This document shows positions 39,244-49,860 of a DNA stretch of 64,000 nt, one piece after another. Below the pieces are notes generated by a model that was not told where the DNA came from, ran no database searches, and worked only from the letters and a program-made list of their open reading frames with translations. Position 1 is the stretch's first letter. Every line of letters starts with the position of its first letter. The translations under genes and the position numbers were made by a program. The DNA lies in contig VXAZ01006320.1 in NCBI GenBank assembly GCA_013399875.1, positions 833,148 through 897,147 of the forward strand. Reading direction: 5' to 3'. This DNA is from Gymnorhina tibicen (lineage: Eukaryota; Chordata; Aves; Passeriformes; Artamidae).

Positions 39244-42200
39244 CACCTCAACACAGTTTCTAAACACAGTCATGGCCAAATCATTGGTGCCTTTCTGGGA
39301 AAGGCATTTAATTTCCCAGATAAAAATTAACTCACAAACTCACATTAACTCTCTATTTGAGTCTGTTTGTCTGATGATCTGCTTCTTTCCTCTATCCTCT
39401 TGCTCCAGGATAACGTCCTTATTTGCCCAGTGCCCAGACTTTCACCCTTCTCACCCATATCGTCCCCATCATCATCATTGCACCGAAAGATTCCACCACA
39501 CACCCTTCACAGTCCTGACACATGAGAAATTGCCATCATGAAAGGAAAATAAACTTCTCAAGGGGAAAAAGTGACTACACCAAAACCTCACCCTCATCCT
39601 TCAGAGGGCTGCTGTAAGCTGTTGGAACTCCAGTGTTTCTGAACCTCCCGTCCTCTGTGCTTTTGTCACTTTGACAGACACAGACACACCTATAATGCCT
39701 CATCTACACCAACCAGTGCTCCCATAATGCCAGAAGATATCACAAGTGCACCCGCATTTACATTTTGGCCACGGGTGAGGGGAACCCAGAACTGCTCACG
39801 CAGTGTTTACCCTGGCTCTTGTACAGCTGCACGAGGGAGCCGAGCAACTCCTCCACTGCCACCAGTCTGTGCATAACACACCCTGACACACAGCAGCTGT
39901 TGGCCCTGTGGACCATGTCAGAAATTTGCACGCCCATATGTTGGCAGCTCAAGCAGTACAGACGCACACCTTGACTTGCAGGATGCAAGGGGCAGCTCAT
40001 CAGCTCTCCCAGTACACACACGCTCCCTGGAAGACGATGCTCCTGGAAATTCCTGGTGTCCTACTGCTGCACCAGAGGTGAGTGCTCGGTGTCATTTGTT
40101 CCTAATGCCTGTGTGCATCTCCCAACCTTGGTACAGTTGGTTTAATAGCCGGTGTCTGCTAGGAGGCAGCTTAGGGAGGAGAGGGAGAGAGAAAGAGAGT
40201 AGTGAAGGGGAAAGCAAGCAAAACAAAAAGAGAGCAACGTGAGTAGGAGCCCGTAAAATAGAATAACACTGCCAGGCAGAGAGGCAGCTGAATTGGCTGT
40301 GACAGGCAGACCCTCTCTGCACCTGGGATTCAAACACAAGCTTATTTTCCTGGTTTCTTTGAGAGACAATGAGTCCTGACTACCTGTCAACGTGTACCTA
40401 GGAGATGTCACCAGCAGGAAAGGGGCCCCAGGTGCTCCTGACCCACATGGATGACACAGTTATGAAGGCTGAGGTCACAGGTTACATTTCTCAGAGACGA
40501 GCAGTGAGGAGCTTAGAGGGAAAAGAAAAAAAACTGAGCAACAGCAGAAACCAGAGATCCAAAACAATGCACCTGTCATGACTCCTGGAGTTCCCGGAGG
40601 ATTCAGGACAGCTTTGCCTCCTGCACAGCTCCTGTTCTGCTCATCTGAGGGGCAGGGGAGCAGTTAAACAATGTGTGCCTTCAGACAGACACTTCTTCCC
40701 CAAGTCCCAGCAGGTGCACAAGTGAAGACATTCACTCTCTTTCCTCAGCTTGCCAGCTTGCTGAGGGGCCATGAAGGACATTCCCAGAGAGGTAAGGTCA
40801 GGCTGTGCCAGGTCTCCTAACAAGCAAGCTACACTCTCAGCAGCCCATCAGGACAAAAACAGGGTATCAAAAACAGCTGTTCATGTTCACCCATAAGGCA
40901 CCAATAGAGGATCTCTTGAAGGAGACCAATTTCACCCTACAGCATGGCTCCCTTTCCCAGGGCTGGCAGCCGTGGACAGCCCCAAACTGAGTGGCCCCCA
41001 GATGGTATTTTTAGCCTCCCTTCTTGGGAAGGAGCAGAGCAGGTCACACCACATCTCCTGGTGAGACACCCAGCCACTCCTGTGCCCTCTCACATGTCCA
41101 CACAAAGGTTCCACCTATGACTCAGCACTTTCCCCTGCCTCCTCCTCCTCCTCAACAAACCAGTTGCACACTCTTCACTGCTGCAACAGACCAACTAGCT
41201 GCTTGCAATTAAAAGCTGCTGTTCTCACCAGTTTTTTTAATAAGAAAAAAGTAATTGAAATTTAATTTAGTCAATGACCAAGTGACAAGGTGTGAAAATG
41301 AGCCAGTGTTGGCTCAGGTTCTGTTAGGAATGAGCTTGAACAAAGAGCTGTGGGAGGGGATGGGGGAGTTGCCTGGGGTAGCTGAGGGGGATCTGTACAG
41401 GAGGTTTTGAATCAGGGTCTCTTGAATCACCACATGTCCCAACCAGATTTCTTCCATAGCCCACCCCCAGCATTATGTGTAAAGCCTCCAGGCACCCTCC
41501 TTCAATAATCCCCATACTCCAGTGAAAACTTCCTATCCCATCCCATCCCCACAGCCTGCAAGCAGTGCCTCTTTCCTGCCCTTTTCCCATCTCTTTCCAG
41601 CACTGCTGCGACTAGAGCCCTGTCAGAGTTGGCAGCCACAGGCCCATCAGCACAAACTGCTTCCTGAGAGAAAGGGAGAGAAGCAGAGGAGTCTTGGGGG
41701 CCCAAGAACAAGACAGGACTCGTGAGTCATCCCCTGCATACCCACAGCCCCCGCTGGCTACCGCCAAGCTCCAGGAAGATGCTGAATATTCGATGAAGGG
41801 GCTTTTTTTAGATCTGCTGAAAATGGCAAGGGAAACTCCACTGACAATTTTTAAAAAAATAAAAAAAGGAAAGAGAAAGATCACAGTCTCATCACCACAG
41901 CCAGGCTTACACCTTCCCCGAGGATATGTTAGAACAGCCAGGGGTGTGAGAGGAAAGCAGCCCATGGCGATCTGTTTCTGGCAGGCTGAGGGAAGGAGGA
42001 CGAGGGAATGGCTGTGTGAGGGTGCAGTATTGCCATCCCCACCAGTCTGGATGGGTGCAGGTGCACAGGCAGCCTGGGTTTGCAGGTGAAGGGACAGAGC
42101 ACACGCTGAGGGAAAGCATCACCTGGCTCTGACACCTCTGCTAGAGATCTCGGCACCTCTGCCCTGGTTGCCACTAAAAGACCTCATCTGGGAAAGGCAA

Positions 42201-42645
42201 GGTTAAATATGGTATTTTGCAATGCCAACCTGTATGGCAAGGACAAGGCTCACTGATTGTTTTCACACAGTGTCACAAGAATCACTAGAGAAGTGTGGGG
42301 TGATAAGGGACTACGTGGGGTCAGTGAGTCTGTCTGCTCTTCCGCCGAATCAGTGAGGCAAAAACAATCTCTTGCTAATGTTAGCAAAGTAGGCATTTAC
42401 TCTTTATCTTGGAAAGCTCCTTCACATCAGCTGACACAGGGTTAAATCTTCCCAGTCAGTAAAACCTCAGCCCAGTAAGAGAGGAAGCTTCTGTTGCATT
42501 TGATGTGCCTGTCAGAAGGAGATGTGGCACAAACACTCTGTTCTAAAGCAGAGTGCTTGGCTGGGGAGGTGGAGGGGAGGGTGGGAGACAGGAATTTCAG
42601 CAGGGATGTGGGGCAGAGGTTCTGGGCTGAAGCCCCTCAGCTCAC

Positions 42646-42771
42646 CGTCAGAGGAAACAGGGTGCCACCAGGATGGTGCCAGGGGAATTCGAGTTTCTCT
42701 GAGCAGCTGAGGGAAGGGACGGTGTAGTGTACCCCTCCCTATTTATATCCCTGCCAGCCCTTTCCACGTGG
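42646..42771 (-). promoter_or_regulatory. CACNA1I: Candidate CACNA1I promoter with non-coding first exon
   Basis: Reading the minus strand in order: a palindromic E-box CCACGTGG (42764-42771), 16 nt of spacer, a consensus TATA box TATAAATA (42740-42747) and an expected start near 42718. About 70 nt further is a strong splice donor (CTGACG then GTGAGCTG) with its boundary at 42646. The parts are spaced as in TATA-type promoters with a short leader exon, and the start-codon exon of CACNA1I has a 5'UTR acceptor waiting at 10974. The link to CACNA1I would imply an intron of about 31.7 kb and is inference. Chance co-occurrence cannot be ruled out. Confidence 0.35.
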
Positions 42772-44005
42772 CTTCCCCTTCCCCCATCTCTAGTCCAAAC
42801 CACTCCCTCAGGTTCTCCCTATTGGCTCTGTTATCCTAACTCCGCCCTGGTACCACCCCCTGTTCCCCAAGATAGGGACTGTGAATAACAGGCTTGCTCT
42901 CTCTGCATTGGGGTTCAGCCAGCCACCAGCTTCTCTCTCTCTGGGCTCTAGCCATGTGCCAGCCCTCTGCCTATGGGGGCTGGCACGTGTGCTGGTCCCA
43001 GGCCTTGGAGAGTTAGCATGGAACAAAGACCTGCTGCAGTCTCCATGCAAGAGAGCCTTCTCGCCTCCTTTACCGCGTTGTTGCTGCTGCGTGCAATACC
43101 ATCGCAGAGAAACGCAGCGGCAACAGGAGGGTACTTGTGTGTCTGAAGGAACAGTGAGGATGCAGGATGCAGAGATTTACACAAATTATAGAAATTTTCT
43201 TTTCTCCCATTCTCCTCCACCTTACCATTTTCTCTTTTCCACTTTTTCTTCTGGTCTCTGTCACACCTTCTGTCTTTCCCCCTGTAAGCACTTGTTGGCA
43301 AATCTTCTCCAAAACACAGTTATTTTGAATGTGTGGTCCACTACATCCCTTAAAATATTTTCTCTCTGCTTCTCAGTATCTTCCTTGCTGGTGAAGCTGA
43401 TCAGCTTAATGATGATAATAATGAGCATGGTGAGATGGCTTCTTTCACACCAAAACAAATTATTCATTGCTCTGCTTTCAGGTACCAGCCACTTTCATGC
43501 CTTCCTTGTCACTTCAGATGCAGAAACTCAAATATTACTTTTTTTAATTCCCCCCTACCATCTTCTCCTCTTGGAAGGGAAGGACATTCTCTATCATATA
43601 TTTTTAATCTGCTCCTTGAGAAAGCCTGAGATGTAAAATGGACTATTTTAGTCCTATCCCTCATTCCCAGTCAGATATCACTCTTGGGAAAGCCAATCTC
43701 CTCAAGTTAGTGGCTTGCCTGGCGTGGAAGTAGAAAGTGATATATTCCTTGTCCTCCTGGCATCCAGACCTTTGCCTATATCCCATCCCCATCACTTCTG
43801 TGCTCACTGCACAGATTTAACTCCCCCAGTGCAGAAGCTGATGGTCCACAGTAGGGTCATGTTTTTTCCAGTAAAAGAAGCCGACAGATCACTTCTGCTT
43901 GTGATTCATTCTAGAGGAGAGAACAGTGTGGGCTACCCATTTCACTGTGCATCACAGAACCTGCCCCCAGTGGGAGCCCACAGAATGATTGGTGTCTAAA
44001 GGTGT

Positions 44006-44027
44006 ACTAGTTTGAAAGCAAACTAGT
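44006..44027. repeat. Perfect hairpin at the LTR terminus
   Basis: ACTAGTTTG and CAAACTAGT (9-bp arms) are separated by AAAG at the very end of the solo LTR. The repeat is exact, although other parts of the LTR have mutated. Confidence 0.8.
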
Positions 44028-44402
44028 GAGAGAGTCTAAGTCAGAAATACAATTTAATAGGAAAAATAAAATAAATGCAGTAGCGCAAAAAAAACCAACC
44101 CACTGACAAGGTCAGAGCACAAACCTGACTCCCTGATAATCGGGGGGTTGGTAACAGTCCAATTAGATGGTGACTGCAGTCCTCCTGGAGTGATGGTTCT
44201 GTTGAAGGGTCTGGTCTTCTTCTGAAGGTCCAGCAGTGTTGTAGGAGGGTCTGGTCTTCCTCAGAAAATCCAGTGGTGTAGATCTTGTCCTCTGGGATCC
44301 CAGTAGGTAAGTCTGCCTCTGCTGTTCCAGGCCCCGGATTTTTATCCTGGTGGGAATGCTTGGTTCCTTCCCCCTGGGCGGAGCATCTCACAATGGGATG
44401 GT

Positions 44403-44579
44403 GAGTCATGGGGCAAGGCACTGATGGGCCCATTAACAGGAGATAGTCCAGGTGCAGGTTATCTATGAGTCATGGGGCAAGGCATTGTTGGGCCCATTAA
44501 CAGGAGATAGTCCAGGTGCAGGTTATCTCTGAGTCATAGGGCAAGGCATTGTTGGGCCCATTAACAGGAGATAGTCCAG
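44403..44579 (-). repeat. 64-bp tandem repeat (2.8 copies) inside the LTR
   Basis: Copies begin at 44403, 44467 and 44531, each starting GAGTCAT and containing GGGCCCATTAACAGGAGATA. They differ at only a few positions, and the third copy is cut short. The repeat lies in the presumed regulatory (U3-like) half of the minus-oriented LTR. The repeated core GTGAGTCAT / TGAGTCAT resembles an AP-1 site. Confidence 0.85.
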
Positions 44580-44659
44580 AGGGAGGAGGCAAGGAACATT
44601 GCTACACCTGGTCTCAGCAGCTCATGGTAATAGAATACATTGTAACCCAGGACAAAAGG

Positions 44660-45175
44660 TATTGCAGGAGGCCTCCAGTCCAAATCCCTGTTCAAAGCAG
44701 GGCTAATTTCCAGGCCGCAGGAGGTTGCTGGGCACCTTGTCTGCTTGAGTTTTGAGTATCTCTAAGGAGGCAGACTCCAAAACACCTCTGGGTCACCATC
44801 TCACATCAGATCCACCCTCATGTTTACGGTTTTCCTTCATACAGAGTTGAAATTTCCCTAGCTGCAACTTGCCTCTTCTGCCTATTGCCCTTGATCCACA
44901 CCTCTGAGAAGAGTCCAGTTCCATTCTCTTTACACCTATCTCCCATTGCTTCATCAGTCAGATCCCCTTAAACTGCTTTCCTCCAGGCTAAACAAAGCCA
45001 GCACTCTCAGCATCTCTTTACATGCTATGTGCTACAACTCCTTAGTCATCTTCATGGCCCTCCACTGAACCCACTCCAGTTTGCCGCTCTCTGTCTTGTA
45101 GTGGAGAGGCAGTACCTGAGTCTGCCTCTCCTTGCTTGGGATCTCCCTAGGTTGAACTAAAGCCTGCTCTGAAGA
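44660..45175 (-). mobile_element. Older CR1 LINE fragment (reverse orientation)
   Basis: The plus strand shows the reverse-complement CR1 order: a GGAGGCCTCCAGTCCAAATC block, a GAGTATCTCTAAGGAGGCAG block, a TCCTCCAGGCTAAACAAAGC block, and ATGGCCCTCCACTGAACCC followed by ACTCCAGTTTG. Many substitutions indicate an old copy. Its left end is interrupted by, or abuts, the solo LTR, so the LTR is younger. Confidence 0.8.
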
Positions 45176-46231
45176 TTTCCTCCTTATTTTACTGTTAAAT
45201 GGATGATAACCAGCCTCCAGGCTATCCAAGTCAATTATATTCAATAAAAACTGCAGTTTGGATCACCAGGTTCATATCTAGATTTTACTATCAGCAAATC
45301 AGATTCCCAGTGCACAGGAAAAACATCCCCTGACAAAACCAGGATGAGGTATCAGATGATTTTGTAAACCTCTTATCAGGGATGGGGAGCCAGAAAACAG
45401 ACCTAGTCTTGTCTTTCCTGCCCAGCTGTCATTGTGGTTTGGGAATTAACTCACCATGCTTTATTTATCATCAGAATTTTCAGTCAAGAGCCAAAACAGA
45501 GAGGCACATTTTTCCTCTGTGAAATGTACTCAGCCATATCTCAATCTCTCTCAGCATTTGCTTCCACCCTTCATCCTTAAACCCCTTCACTTGATTCTTA
45601 AACAGGAGGGAGACAAGCTTCAGGAGTTCCATCTGTACTTGGTAAAGGGAGGAGGAAGATACAGATTCACACCATTTTGACATAAAAACAAACAGAGAAA
45701 GGAGCAGGGCCCCAAGACAGTGGCATGGGGAAGACTCTACTCATCCTGCACCAAGGATGATTGACATGGGGAACTCACTGCTGAAGGACATTGCCAGCAC
45801 AGTTTGAGTGGGCGTTTAACTGGAGGTGAGTGGGTTTAAAAGCATTTAAATCTTCCAGTAACTGTGGCAGCATCTAAGGGCTTCCAGGTGGACATTTGTG
45901 AAGTCATTAGGGATCTCTTCTTCCTTCTTTCCTGCCAGACACCTCAAACGAAGCATCATGTGGGGGGGTCAAATGGGAAGGGTTCACTTCCTTCTGGCAG
46001 ACCTGTGCAATAGCTCTTCCAGTTTGGTGACAGTTACCTGATGACTTAGACACATTTGCCCTGTTAGAACAACTCTGTGAAGATCTTCAGTGATGCCCCA
46101 AATTATCTAGGGGGAAAGTGCCACAATTCCTGGGGAAGGGCACTGTATTTCAATTACATGGAGATATTTGAGAGGGATTTTGAGTGAGATGCACGGTCCC
46201 ACCTCTTCCAGTTCCCCTCCCTCAAGCTCCT

Positions 46232-46244
46232 GTTGCCATGGCAA
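46232..46244. promoter_or_regulatory. RFX X-box motif
   Basis: GTTGCCATGGCAA followed by T matches the palindromic X-box consensus of RFX factors (GTTGCCATGGCAAC) except for the last base. It lies in a stretch (about 46.2-46.4 kb) without TE similarity, followed by an AT-rich block with TAAT-type motifs. That combination would fit an enhancer, but only the motif itself is seen. Confidence 0.35.
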
Positions 46245-49200
46245 TGGTACTGACAATTTCAACGCATAAACCCAAATTTGCATTTTAATGGAACATAATT
46301 AGAATGCTGAGATAAACGATTCTTCCTCGATAAAAGGTAACATAAACGCCACATCTCACAAATATGCTCTACCAGCAAGTATTGCACATACACGCACACA
46401 CAGCCTATACATCGCTGGGCTGTGGGAGCTGGGAAGTTGCTTTCAGTTCCTTCAAGTCTAGCTGTGAAGTTTTAAATCCACCACAAAACCCCACAATTTC
46501 CAGAATAAAACATTAGAGTTACCAGATGTTTGCCACAAACTGACTCTATCACCTCCTGGCTGCTGTCCTCCCATGCTGTCCTCCCATGTCCAGGCAGGGT
46601 CAGCCCATATCTGCTGTCCCAACACTGACCCCTGAGATGCTCTCTATATGCTGACAGCTCTCAGGGGCTCAGTAGCCCCTGAGATATCCCTGAGATGATA
46701 TCCCAGGGATGATGGAAAACCTCTCCCTCTCCAACTGTCTTAATATTTATTTTCCATTTGTTTTTAGCTGAATTTGTCATGAGATGTGCTCTCACTTGGT
46801 TTTCTTCAATATGCCCAAGAGTGTATTCTCCAGCTCTTGGATCAGGAAAAGAGCACTGTGTTAGCGCCTATCCCACACTGTCAACCGAGAGGCCAAGTAG
46901 CTACAAGAGGGCAGAAGGAGATTTCTTTAAAAAAGAAATGTTTCCAAGACATTTCCCTTTACTTCAGCAGAAGGCAGGGAAAGGGAATGGAAGAAGGGGA
47001 GAAGCTATTCTGAACCAAATACGAAATCAGAAAATGAATTTCCCTTGCCCTTGAAACGAACTAAATTCAAAGCAGGCAGCTGGCAGAAGTGGATACAGAC
47101 AGAAGAGAGAAAGAAAAAAAAATTAAAAATAAAAAGGAGACAACAGAAGAAAAGCAAACAAGTGAATCAGAAAAGCTGCAAACTGCTTGGAAATTTCATT
47201 TGGCTTTTCAATTGGGAAGTGAAATGATGCATACTTGGGTAGGGACAATCATACCTGGGAGACGCTTAAAGTAGTAGCAGCCCAGACCAGCTTCTCCTGA
47301 CCCAGCTGAATCACATGGGGCCACCCAGCCTTCAGGGGACTTCGGACAGCTCTGCAAAGAAGGGGAGGGCACAGGAGTCACTTCTGCCACGAGGCAGAGT
47401 CCATCTGCCTCATCTCACCTGCCTGGGCTGTGAAAGCAAAGCCACATGTCCTGCTGAGCAGCACTGACAGGGCACCACTGACACTGAGTTGCTATCTGCC
47501 AATGCATCAAGTAAATGGCACAGAAGTTGCTCCTCAGAATTCTGTGGCCTGGATCTGTGAATTTTTTCCTGCAGAGAGCTTTCCAAGGGGTCTGCTTCAA
47601 GTCCTGCAACTTCTATCAGCACTGGCTAACTAGCCACGTCCCCTCTATTAGATCTGTATGATTAGTGCCCAGAGGGTTCAAGCAACTTGCTGCTCCTCCT
47701 CCATCATCCCACACAGTAGTCAGCCTGGTGGAATCCTGATTCCTCCTCCAGGAAAGTCTTTTAGTCCTACTCCTCTGGGCTGCACAAAAAAGAACATCTC
47801 TGCCTCTCGCCACTCCCACCATCCCAGCTAGCAACCCCATTTAATCTCTCTGCCCTCCTTCATTTGCCAGAATCAAATATTAATTGGGCTGCACTGTGAT
47901 AAAGTGAATGTTAATGTGTCTTGGCACATGAACAAGTGGAGCTGGATTCAGCCTCCAGTGCAGCACGCAGCTGGAAGAGCATGGCAAGGTGAGCCCAGTG
48001 GAGAAGTCTCTGGGGCTCCCCACCAATTTTGCCGGCGCCAAAGGCTGCAGGTCCTGGCGGTTTGGATCCAGTTGCTTTCACATTCTCTTTAGCACTGATG
48101 CACGTGTAAATGCACACAGCCAGGCTGTGCACAAACACACACAGTTACCTACAGCCATCCAAACCCCACGCAGCGAACCAGCTGTGAGAACTCAGCTGAG
48201 GAGCTCACACCCTGCACATGCCATGGCACTGTCTCCATTCATGTAAGTACTCCCAGGTAGAAGCTCATGCGGATGCTAACACATATATGGGGTGTGCCCT
48301 TACCCCAGCGTAAATCGGGGTGTACCCAGAGAGACACGAGGCCATACATCTACACACAGCCAGACCAAAACGCTTCCCTGGAGCTGATGGCTTTCCATAT
48401 AACCCTCCTTCCCTTGTTTTGGGTTGCAGTTGAGTAACTTAAAAATACAACAAACTAACTCTCCTAATTACCATCTGTGCCACTGATACAGTGGCTCATG
48501 GGACATTCATTAGTTAGTTACTGTTACAAAGGCCCACCTTGCACTCATGCCCCACATCTTCAGCAACAGAGGCCCATGACTGGCTTGCCACCTGTCACTT
48601 GGCTTCCTTAGCAAGAGGACAGTCCAGCTCCTGGCAAGCCTCCCTCCACCACTCAGCCCCCACCAGCTTTGGGGGCTACCACGGTGCCTCCCGGGGGTCC
48701 TCTCCACAGCAGACCTGTCAGAGAGGCAGCATCGTGGCCACTTAGAGTACAAAGGTGTGCTGGGGCCAGGGCTACACATGGGTGATGGCAGATGGGACAG
48801 TGAACAGCGATCCAGGGCTGAACACTAATTGGCAAGAGACTTGCTGCCAAACCGGTCTAGTGACCAACAGCAGATGAGCACAACTCAGACCAAAATCACT
48901 GTAATGCCCTGATGACTATCAGACAGGATGGGTGCTCAAAGGTATGGATTTGCACCCCAAAGCCCCCGTTCTGGTTCTGTTCCCAAAACTTGTCAGGGAT
49001 GGGTAAAACCTACAGCAATTCCACGCTTGTCCTGCAAACCTCTTTCGAGCCCTCCCCCTGCTTCTGGCAGGGCCTTCCTAAAACTCATCACCCGTCTCAA
49101 CACTCGTCTCTCCTGGCTGCGGTGCTCGTGCAGGTGAAACTCAGCCCCACAGTGACATCTAGTGAGGACAGCCCTAGTGGCACCATGCACCCGTGCTAGC

Positions 49201-49442
49201 AATGGCAGCCTGGCCTCGTCTCCCGCTGGCATTTGTTTCCCGGACTTCAGGAGACACAGGCAGAGCAGGAGATATGGCCCCGGAAAAGGCAGCCTGGCCC
49301 GCAGGGGTCCCATGTCGCAGCGCATGGGTGTCTGGTACCCAGCACCTCCAGGGCTGCCCCTGCACCCCAAGAGAGTGAGAGCCCCTCAAGTACACGCCAG
49401 TGGATCCTCAGTGCTTTCTAAAGAGTGTTTTCTATACTGTGC

Positions 49443-49607
49443 TGAGGAGAGGAGAGGAGAGGAGAGGAGAGGAGAGGAGAGGAGAGGAGAGGAGAGGAGA
49501 GGAGAGGAGAGGAGAGGAGAGGAGAGGAGAGGAGAGGAGAGGAGAGGAGAGGAGAGGAGAGGAGAGGAGAGGAGAGGAGAGGAGAGGAGAGGAGAGGAGA
49601 GGAGAGG
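49443..49607 (+). repeat. (GGAGA)n pentanucleotide microsatellite, about 33 units
   Basis: About 164 bp of uninterrupted AGGAG/GGAGA units make a perfect polypurine strand. Because the unit is 5 nt with no stop codon in any frame on either strand, it creates long artificial ORFs (repeats of E-R-R-G and L-L-S-S-P). These ORFs should not be annotated. More irregular purine-rich sequence follows at 49.7-49.9 kb. Confidence 0.97.
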
Positions 49608-49795
49608 CAAACATATAATTTAGAGAGACTCAACTGCTGGGAGCCAAGAATAAATAGTAAAAAGTCAGGTTGAACTGTCACCCTCCCACAGCCTCAGAAA
49701 TTGCAGATCCTGTTTAGAGAAGCAAAAGCAGTAAAAAGAGACAGCAGTCAAGGAAACAGGGAATAAGACAAGGAAAGACGAAATACAGCTATTAG

Positions 49796-49860
49796 AGGGA
49801 GAGAGAGAGAGAGCAAAGGAAGGAAAGGGGAAAAAAAAGAAGAGAGAAAAAATTACGAAA
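49796..49860 (+). repeat. Purine-rich (GA)n-type low-complexity tract
   Basis: A short GAGAGAGAGAGAGAG run is followed by mixed AAGG and A-rich units, with almost no pyrimidines on the plus strand. Confidence 0.8.

Larger units (their letters stand above)
11006..42645 (-). other. Presumed CACNA1I 5'UTR intron / upstream DNA
   Basis: This long stretch has no exon I can name. It holds the ERV LTR (11.7-12.3 kb), a CpG-richer patch with a hairpin (16.0 kb), an ancient CR1 (17.7 kb), splice-flanked exon-like segments (25.9-26.4 kb), a promoter candidate (32.9 kb), a CR1 tail (34.6-35.0 kb) and a plus-strand exon-like segment (38.1 kb), listed separately. The open frames at 15334-16053, 21013-21867 and 37633-38289 on the plus strand match no family I know. 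Calling it intronic depends on where the CACNA1I promoter lies. Confidence 0.4.
44003..44654 (-). mobile_element. Solo LTR of a passerine ERV, with target-site duplication AAAGG
   Basis: The element is bounded by TGTACTAG on the left and CCCAGGACA on the right (TGTCCTGGG...CTAGTACA on the minus strand), with TG...CA ends. A perfect 5-bp direct repeat AAAGG flanks it at 43998-44002 and 44655-44659. Five base pairs is typical of ERVL-class integration. The 652-bp unit has no attached coding region, so it is a solo LTR. Minus orientation is inferred from an ATTAAA poly(A)-like signal near the left end and from the TGTCCTGGG start. It contains a 64-bp tandem repeat and a terminal hairpin, and it sits at the left end of an older CR1 copy. 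Confidence 0.85.

Noticed and set aside
42881..43636. 251-codon plus-strand ORF with hydrophobic stretches
   Set aside because: The hydrophobic part comes from T-rich sequence. No signal or domain is recognisable, and competing minus-strand frames exist.
44403..44579. Possible CRISPR-like spaced repeat
   Set aside because: The 64-bp units are directly tandem without spacers and belong to an LTR in a vertebrate genome.
49386..49681. Long ORFs on both strands over the microsatellite
   Set aside because: A 5-nt repeat without stop codons is open in every frame. The translations are E-R-R-G or L-L-S-S-P repeats.
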